Made by a program: the position numbers and the translations under genes. From positions 62,001 to 126,000 of the forward strand of contig NZ_QRAN01000003.1 in NCBI RefSeq assembly GCF_003457605.1: a stretch of 64,000 nucleotides of DNA, written 5' to 3'. Positions within the stretch are counted from its first letter, which is position 1, and the number at the start of each line of letters is the position of its first letter. Shown piece after piece: positions 58,991 through 64,000 of this stretch. Below the pieces are notes generated by a model, which saw only the letters and a list, made by a program, of their open reading frames with translations, did no database searches and was not told where the DNA came from. Origin of the DNA: Seongchinamella sediminis. Its GTDB lineage: Bacteria; Pseudomonadota; Gammaproteobacteria; Pseudomonadales; Halieaceae.

Positions 58991-61273
58991 TCACATCCAC
59001 CAGGCGTGGTATCCGTCGCGCTTAGCTGTTAGCGACCAGGCGCCGTCGGGACCAATGGCTATGCGCAGCGCGCCCCGCCGCGCAGTCTCGTGTACGGCCA
59101 CGCCGGACTGGCGCAAGCGCGCCAGCACCCGGTCGTGGGGGTGGCCAAAACGACTGGCGTAGCCGGCAGCGATCAGCCCCAGCGACGGCGACACCCGGTT
59201 CAACCAGGCCTGGTAGGTGGACGTGTTACTGCCGTGGTGTGCCACCAGCAGGACCTCGCTGCGCAGGGCGTCGCCCCAGTAGCGGATCAGCTGCTGTTCC
59301 TGCTGCCGGCTGATATCACCGGGCAGCAGGATGCGCACCCGCCGCGCTTCGATCTGCAGCACGCAGGAGGCATCGTTGCCCTCCTCCGCACCCACCGGGG
59401 ACAGAAAGCGAAAGCGGGTTCCCCCGGGCCAGGTCCAGGCCTGTCCCGCCCGACAGGGCCTGCTCCGCGGATGGGCCGCCTCGCCCTGCCACAGCCGCTC
59501 CACCGGCACGGCCGCCAGCACCGCAGCGAGGCCGGCGCTGTGATCGAGGTCGTTGTGGCTGATCACCAGTTCGTCAATCCGCTCCACCCCGGCATTTTGC
59601 AACCACGGCAACACCACGCTGTGGGCGAGATTGGGACCGGCGGGATTGCCGCCGCCGGTATCGTAGAGCAGTACCCGGCCACCGGCCCGGAATACCACCG
59701 CGGTGCCCTGCCCCACGTCCAGTACGTCCAGCTGCGGGGAGTCTATCGCCGGCGGCCGAGCCAGCAGTAAGGGCAGGATCATGGCGACACAGCCCAGGCG
59801 CCAGCGCCGGGAGAGCGGCACCACCAGCAGCACCGCGGCGACCAGGGCAAGGACTATCGCCGCAGCACTGCCCGCCGCGTGGATAAACAGCGTCGCCCGC
59901 TGGTCGATCAGGTGGGCAGCGGGCCAGAGCAACTCCAGGGGGACAGCTGCCAGCTGCCAGCAACGGGTGGCCAGCGGTAGAGCGCCACCAAGGGCCAGCC
60001 CTGCACCGAGTAGCGACAGGGGAATGACGTAGCAACCGAGCAGCGGAATCAGCAACAGGTTGGCCAGCGGGGCCACCCAGCTGCTGCCCCCGAACCACAG
60101 GGCCCCCATGGGCAGCATCGCCAGCCCCATCGCCAGCTGCGGCATGAGCATCCGGCCGACCCGGCCGCCGCGCTGCCAGCGCCCCAGCCACAGCAGCATG
60201 GCCACCGCGGCGAAAGACAGCCAGAAGCCCGCCCCCAGGAACACCAGCGGATTGATGAGTGACAGCACCCAGGCGGCCACGAATAAACTGTTGAACCCGG
60301 AGCTGCCGCGCCGCAGCACCCGGGCCAGCAGAAAGCAGCCGAGCATGACCAGGGCGCGCTGGGTAGCCACCGAAAACCCCGCCAGCGCGGTGTAAACCAG
60401 GGCCATGGCAAAGGCCGTGGACTCAGCCCAGGAGTAGCGGGCCAGACGCAGGCCCGCCAGCATCAGGCCGGCGGCGAGCAGTTTTCCGAGCCCGTACCCC
60501 AGGCCGGCAACCAGCGCCACATGCAGGCCGGAAATCACCAGCAGGTGATTGATACCGTAGTGCTGGAACAACTGCCACAGGCGATGATCGACACCGCTTT
60601 TGTCGGCAACGGTAACCGCCTGCAACACGGCGGTGGCCGGCGCCGACAGACCAGCCCCTGCAATCGCTTGACTGACCCGGGCACGCAGCCGGTGGTGCCA
60701 GGCCCGCCAGGCGGGGGCAGCTCCGGACAACTGCCTGTCCCCGGCGCTGCGCACCGAGCCAACAGCGTCAATACCGCTCAGCGCATACCAGGCCTGCATG
60801 TTGAAGGAGCCCGGGTTAGCCAGGCCCCAGGGGCGGCGCAGCCTGCTCTGGAACTGCCACCACTGGCCGGGCTGGATGTCCCGCTCGCCATAATACGACA
60901 GCAGCACCCGGCGCGGACCGGCGCAGCCCCGGGGCAGCAGGCTGTCGACGATAAATTCAAAGCGCTGGCGCTGCCGCCCCTCCGCCAGTTGCGACAGCCG
61001 GGGCAAAGCGGCAACGTGGCCCACCAGGACCACCGGCTCGCCGTTGCACGCCTTCGGCAGGCGCTGCTGCAGATCCACCTGCCCGCGCGCTGAACACAGC
61101 AGCACCGCGGCCAGCAGGCCCGCCCACAACGGCCGGCGCCACAGCGCCGGCACAAGGCAACAGAGCCACAGCCAGGGTGGCAGCAACCATGGGGAGACGG
61201 CCATTAACCCTGTGGCCGCAAGCCATCCGATCATCCATGAACGCATGTAGAGAAGCCGCCCCGTTGCGGGCAT
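58991..61273 (-). CDS. comEC: DNA uptake channel protein ComEC/Rec2
   Basis: A 760-residue inner-membrane protein. Order: N-terminal helices with a DUF4131-like beta domain (about 65-175); the Competence domain with many helices (about 215-490, NHLLVISGLHVALVAGLG); and a C-terminal metallo-beta-lactamase-like domain (about 510-745) with DVGQGTAVVF, SHNDLDHSAGL and VAHHGSNTSTY. It transports single-stranded DNA into the cytoplasm in natural transformation. The start may be 61273 or ATG 61246; neither has a strong ribosome site. Divergent from the DUF2062 gene. Confidence 0.93.
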   Translation of the reverse strand: MPATGRLLYMRSWMIGWLAATGLMAVSPWLLPPWLWLCCLVPALWRRPLWAGLLAAVLLCSARGQVDLQQRLPKACNGEPVVLVGHVAALPRLSQLAEGRQRQRFEFIVDSLLPRGCAGPRRVLLSYYGERDIQPGQWWQFQSRLRRPWGLANPGSFNMQAWYALSGIDAVGSVRSAGDRQLSGAAPAWRAWHHRLRARVSQAIAGAGLSAPATAVLQAVTVADKSGVDHRLWQLFQHYGINHLLVISGLHVALVAGLGYGLGKLLAAGLMLAGLRLARYSWAESTAFAMALVYTALAGFSVATQRALVMLGCFLLARVLRRGSSGFNSLFVAAWVLSLINPLVFLGAGFWLSFAAVAMLLWLGRWQRGGRVGRMLMPQLAMGLAMLPMGALWFGGSSWVAPLANLLLIPLLGCYVIPLSLLGAGLALGGALPLATRCWQLAAVPLELLWPAAHLIDQRATLFIHAAGSAAAIVLALVAAVLLVVPLSRRWRLGCVAMILPLLLARPPAIDSPQLDVLDVGQGTAVVFRAGGRVLLYDTGGGNPAGPNLAHSVVLPWLQNAGVERIDELVISHNDLDHSAGLAAVLAAVPVERLWQGEAAHPRSRPCRAGQAWTWPGGTRFRFLSPVGAEEGNDASCVLQIEARRVRILLPGDISRQQEQQLIRYWGDALRSEVLLVAHHGSNTSTYQAWLNRVSPSLGLIAAGYASRFGHPHDRVLARLRQSGVAVHETARRGALRIAIGPDGAWSLTAKRDGYHAWWM

Positions 61274-61380
61274 AATAACTGGCCCGGCGCCGCAGCCCTG
61301 GGCGGGTGCAGCGCCGGCTTACCTGCACAGTGAACCACGCTGCCAGGGAAAGCGACAGAGCAAATGCGATCAGGCGGGCG

Positions 61381-61965
61381 ATGCCAAAGAAAACCCTAAA
61401 GTCCATTACCCCCAGCGTTGAGCGGATGCGACGAATCAGGTCACTGCGCATTCTGGGCGAATGGATTTATGCCGGCAATCTCTGGCACATCAATCGCTAC
61501 TCCGCCTCGATGGCGTTCTTCGTCGGTCTGTTCATCGCCTTTATGCCCATTCCCGGGCAAATGCTGGTAGCCGCGGCACTGGCGGTTCTGGTTCGCTGCA
61601 ACCTGCCTCTGTCCGTTGGACTGGTGTGGATCACCAACCCGGTAACCCTGCCGGCGGTTTTTTTCCTGGCCTACAAACTGGGAGCGATGATTATCGGCGT
61701 CCCCTTGCAAGCGCTTGAATTCGAATTGAGTTTTCACTGGCTGGCGCACCGGCTGGAGGATGTCTGGCAACCCTTCCTGCTGGGTTGCCTGCTATGCGGC
61801 CTGTTTTTCGGCTCACTGGGTTATTTTGTCATCAATATCCTGTGGCGTTTGCGGGTAGCGAGAATGCTGCGCGAGCGCCGCCGGCGGCGACGGCGTGCAC
61901 AAAAGGTGCTGGCCGAGGCCGCATCCGCCAAGCTGGAAGAGACGCCCGTCAACGCTCCTGATTGA
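61381..61965 (+). CDS. DUF2062 membrane protein
   Basis: A 194-residue protein from ATG 61381 after GGCGGG. Basic N-terminus, then three helices with the DUF2062 pattern (NLWHINRYSASMAFFVGLF, FMPIPGQMLVAAALA, WITNPVTLPAVFFLAYKLG). The C-terminus is extremely Arg-rich (about ten Arg in RERRRRRRRAQK), presumably cytoplasmic. Function unknown. The gene lies between comEC and lolE as in Pseudomonas (inference from remembered gene order). It converges on the lolE-type gene with a 17-bp overlap. Confidence 0.88.
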   Translation: MPKKTLKSITPSVERMRRIRSLRILGEWIYAGNLWHINRYSASMAFFVGLFIAFMPIPGQMLVAAALAVLVRCNLPLSVGLVWITNPVTLPAVFFLAYKLGAMIIGVPLQALEFELSFHWLAHRLEDVWQPFLLGCLLCGLFFGSLGYFVINILWRLRVARMLRERRRRRRRAQKVLAEAASAKLEETPVNAPD

Positions 61966-63190
61966 GCACTGCGGCGGGGGCCAGCCGTGCCGCCCGCCGG
62001 GCCGGGTAAATAGCCGCCACCAGGCACATGCCCAGGGCCACGCCCGCCACCGCCAACACATCCCGCAACAGCAGGTCCACCGGCAGGAAGGACACCGGGT
62101 ATACATCGGTATTGAGGAAACGGATATCGAGCACTTGCTCCAGCCCCGCCACCATTGCCGGCACCAGCTGGCTGAGCAGCGCCCCCAGCAGACTGCCGCT
62201 GACGACGCCGACGGCGCCGATCATCGCGCCCTGCAGCACGAATATCCAGGCGATATCCGCACCGGACGCGCCCAGGGTTCGCAGAATGGCGATATTGTCC
62301 TGCTTGTCGAACACTACCAATACCAGTGATGACACCACATTGAAGGCCGCCACCGCGATGATGGAAAACAAAAGGATGCTGACCAGGTCCCGGGACAGCT
62401 GGATTGCCGCATAGAGGTTGCCGTGGGTCATCATCCAGTTGGTGGCGTAGTGACCCACGGGCAACTGGTTGACCACGTCCCAGCCGATCCGGCGGACCTG
62501 GAACAAGTCGCTGCTCACCAGCCGCAGGCCACTGACCGCGTCACCAAGCCCGGCCAGCCGGGAGGCGGTATTCAGGTGCAACAGGGCCACCCCCTGGTCA
62601 AGCTCGGTGCCGGTATCGACGATCCCCGCCAGGTAAAGCGCTTCAAAGCGGGTGGCGCCGGTATCGCCGGTCAGGCCGCCGCCGGGAACGATCAGGGTCA
62701 GAGTCTCACCCACCCGGGCGTTCAGGCGGCGGGCGATACCGACCCCCAGCACCAGGGCATCTGCCCTGCCGACAAAGGTGGTTCGCTGGGCGGCGGGCAG
62801 CAGCGCCAGCAGGGTCTCGCTGGCGGGGTCGGCCGCGTCCACGCCGATGCCCTGGGCGGTTTCGATATCTGCGCCGCGCATGAACAGGCTGTCGAACTGG
62901 GTGAACGGACTGGCCTGCAGCACCTGCGGATGCTGCAGCACCTCGGCACGGCGCTCCCGCCAGTCCGCCATCGGCTGGTGGGAATACACGGTGATATGCG
63001 GCACCAGGGAAAGAATGCGCTCGCGCATTTCCCGGTCGAAACCGTTCATCACCGACAGCACCACGATCAGCAGCGCAATAGCCAGTACCAGTCCCAGCAT
63101 GGACAGGGATGACAGGAAGGTAGACAGGTGCCCCTGGCCGTGGGCAAAGGTGTAACGCCGCGCCAGTCGCCCACGTTCCGCCCAGTTCAC
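61949..63190 (-). CDS. lolE: Lipoprotein-releasing ABC transporter permease (LolC/E family)
   Basis: A 413-residue inner-membrane protein: cytoplasmic start, helix 1 ([21 protein letters not shown]), a 220-residue periplasmic domain, and three C-terminal helices ([64 protein letters not shown]). It extracts lipoproteins from the inner membrane for LolA together with LolD. Gene order lolC-lolD-lolE on the minus strand makes this the lolE position, but LolC and LolE are hard to tell apart by eye. It overlaps lolD by 4 bp. Confidence 0.9.
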   Translation of the reverse strand: MNWAERGRLARRYTFAHGQGHLSTFLSSLSMLGLVLAIALLIVVLSVMNGFDREMRERILSLVPHITVYSHQPMADWRERRAEVLQHPQVLQASPFTQFDSLFMRGADIETAQGIGVDAADPASETLLALLPAAQRTTFVGRADALVLGVGIARRLNARVGETLTLIVPGGGLTGDTGATRFEALYLAGIVDTGTELDQGVALLHLNTASRLAGLGDAVSGLRLVSSDLFQVRRIGWDVVNQLPVGHYATNWMMTHGNLYAAIQLSRDLVSILLFSIIAVAAFNVVSSLVLVVFDKQDNIAILRTLGASGADIAWIFVLQGAMIGAVGVVSGSLLGALLSQLVPAMVAGLEQVLDIRFLNTDVYPVSFLPVDLLLRDVLAVAGVALGMCLVAAIYPARRAARLAPAAVLNQER

Positions 63191-63867
63191 GCCCGTGCCT
63201 CCAGCCGCCCCTCGAGCAGTTCCAGCGTGCGGTGCATGTGGGCGGCGATGGCCGGGTCATGGGTTACCACCACAAAGGCCGAGCTGAGCTCGCCCAGGGC
63301 ATCAATGAGGGCCAGCACCTGGGCGGCGGAATGGGGGTCGAGATTGCCGGTGGGTTCATCCATCAGCACGCAGTCCGGCTCGGTGACCAGGGCCCGGGCG
63401 ATGGCAACACGCTGGCGCTCGCCGCCGGAAAGCTGGGACGGGCGGTGATCCAGGCGGTGCTGCATGCCTACCCGCTCGAGCATGTCAGCCGCCCGCGCCA
63501 GCGCCGCGCGCCGCGAATGGCCACCGATGATCAATGGCATGGCCACATTTTCCCGGGCGTCAAATTCCGGCAGCAGGTGATGAAACTGGTAGACAAAGCC
63601 CAGGTGACGATTGCGCATCCGGCACAGGCTGGCCTCATCCAGCGTCGCCAGGTCCCGGGCACAGAGCAGCACCTGTCCCTCGCTGGGGGTATCCAGCCCG
63701 CCGAGCAGGTTGAGCAGGGTCGACTTGCCGGAGCCGGAGGCGCCGACGATAGCCACCTTCTCGCCGGCCTGCAGGGTCAGTTCAACGCCGTTCAGCACCT
63801 CGACGGAGCGGTCGCCATCGCGGTAACTGCGCCCCAGCGAGCGGCACTGCAGCACCGGCTCACTCAT
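63187..63867 (-). CDS. lolD: Lipoprotein-releasing system ATP-binding protein
   Basis: A 226-residue ABC ATPase with Walker [10 protein letters not shown], signature [15 protein letters not shown], Walker [13 protein letters not shown], and the LolD/MacB-type [21 protein letters not shown]. Its start overlaps the end of the upstream lolC-type gene by 8 bp and its end overlaps lolE by 4 bp. Confidence 0.95.
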   Translation of the reverse strand: MSEPVLQCRSLGRSYRDGDRSVEVLNGVELTLQAGEKVAIVGASGSGKSTLLNLLGGLDTPSEGQVLLCARDLATLDEASLCRMRNRHLGFVYQFHHLLPEFDARENVAMPLIIGGHSRRAALARAADMLERVGMQHRLDHRPSQLSGGERQRVAIARALVTEPDCVLMDEPTGNLDPHSAAQVLALIDALGELSSAFVVVTHDPAIAAHMHRTLELLEGRLEARA

Positions 63868-64000
63868 AGCGCAGGACCTCCGCCGGAGCCACCCGGGCGG
63901 CCCGCCAGGCGGGATAGAGAGTCGCCAGTAAACTCAACGCCAGTGACGCCGCCACCACCGCGGCGACATCGGTCCACAGCAGCTGCGAGGGCAGCTGGGA
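63860..64000 (-). CDS. lolC: Lipoprotein-releasing permease, C-terminal end
   Basis: Only the last 46 codons are in the window; the gene continues past the right edge. The translation ends with a transmembrane helix and the family tail [22 protein letters not shown], parallel to the end of the lolE-type protein. The stop overlaps the lolD start. Confidence 0.88.
   Translation of the reverse strand, partial: SQLPSQLLWTDVAAVVAASLALSLLATLYPAWRAARVAPAEVLRYE

Noticed and set aside
1-64000. CRISPR array, insertion sequence, integrase or prophage
   Set aside because: No regularly spaced repeats, transposase, recombinase or phage structural proteins were seen on either strand. The CapW-like regulator alone is not enough to call a defence island.

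Overview
This window looks like chromosome from a GC-rich gammaproteobacterium. A marine Cellvibrionales/Halieaceae-like or Pseudomonas-related lineage is my best guess. The guess rests on gene content and order: the lolC-lolD-lolE / DUF2062 / comEC / exbB-exbD / lpxK / kdsB / murB block, uvrC-pgsA followed by tRNA-Gly and tRNA-Cys, a pspF | pspABC locus, and tusDCBE. No insertion sequence, integrase, CRISPR array, rRNA operon or replication origin was seen. Almost the whole window is dense, ordinary coding DNA.

Layout. 0-3.5 kb: start of a secreted M28-type peptidase; then a WYL-domain regulator, a DUF1232 protein and a SAM methyltransferase in one overlapping operon, preceded by a promoter with a clear inverted repeat; then a membrane-anchored NAD(P)-binding protein and pterin carbinolamine dehydratase. 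3.5-11 kb: an unknown AT-richer membrane protein, an orphan FetB-type permease, a YpfJ-type metallopeptidase, a YjgR/HerA-type ATPase, a secreted DUF885 protein and a DUF808 membrane protein. 11-16.5 kb: polyphosphate kinase, a small helical protein, a 411-bp gap holding a candidate small RNA, a tandem universal stress protein and an AraC-type regulator. 16.5-19.5 kb: phage-shock locus, with divergent pspF, a sigma-54 promoter, a 59-residue two-helix membrane protein, then pspA, pspB and pspC. 19.5-21.5 kb: DUF1214 gene followed by two genes (sulfotransferase, SRPBCC) that each lost their middle out of frame. 21.7-29 kb: YccA, TusDCBE, TrpD2, TrmA, a putative nuclease, a dUTPase, an alcohol dehydrogenase and a SnoaL-like protein. 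29-33.4 kb: secreted HEAT-like and ceramidase-like proteins, two HupE/UreJ proteins and tRNA-Leu(UAA).

33.4-50 kb: AsmA-like protein, sodium-dependent transporter, lipoprotein with a LEA2 fold, MerR regulator, YbgA-type protein, TIGR01777 epimerase, sirtuin, FMN-binding protein, MFS transporter, Cu(+) P-type ATPase, a small secreted protein and an OmpR-type two-component system. 50-64 kb: tRNA-Cys and tRNA-Gly, pgsA, uvrC, murB, low-molecular-weight phosphatase, kdsB, lpxK, msbA, exbD, exbB, comEC, DUF2062, lolE, lolD and the end of lolC. This last block is a coherent cell-envelope region: Kdo and lipid A synthesis, lipid A flipping, peptidoglycan precursor reduction and lipoprotein release.

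The observations I rate highest are: the candidate 102-nt small RNA with three stem-loops and C-rich loops at 14200-14301; the unrecognised small membrane protein at the head of the psp operon under a near-perfect sigma-54 site; the paired out-of-frame internal deletions at 19.5-20.4 kb; the autoregulated-looking WYL / DUF1232 / methyltransferase operon; and the split tRNA-Gly / Cys / Leu cluster with a duplicated tRNA-Gly 3' end. All functional calls are read by eye from translated sequence; no database search was run.
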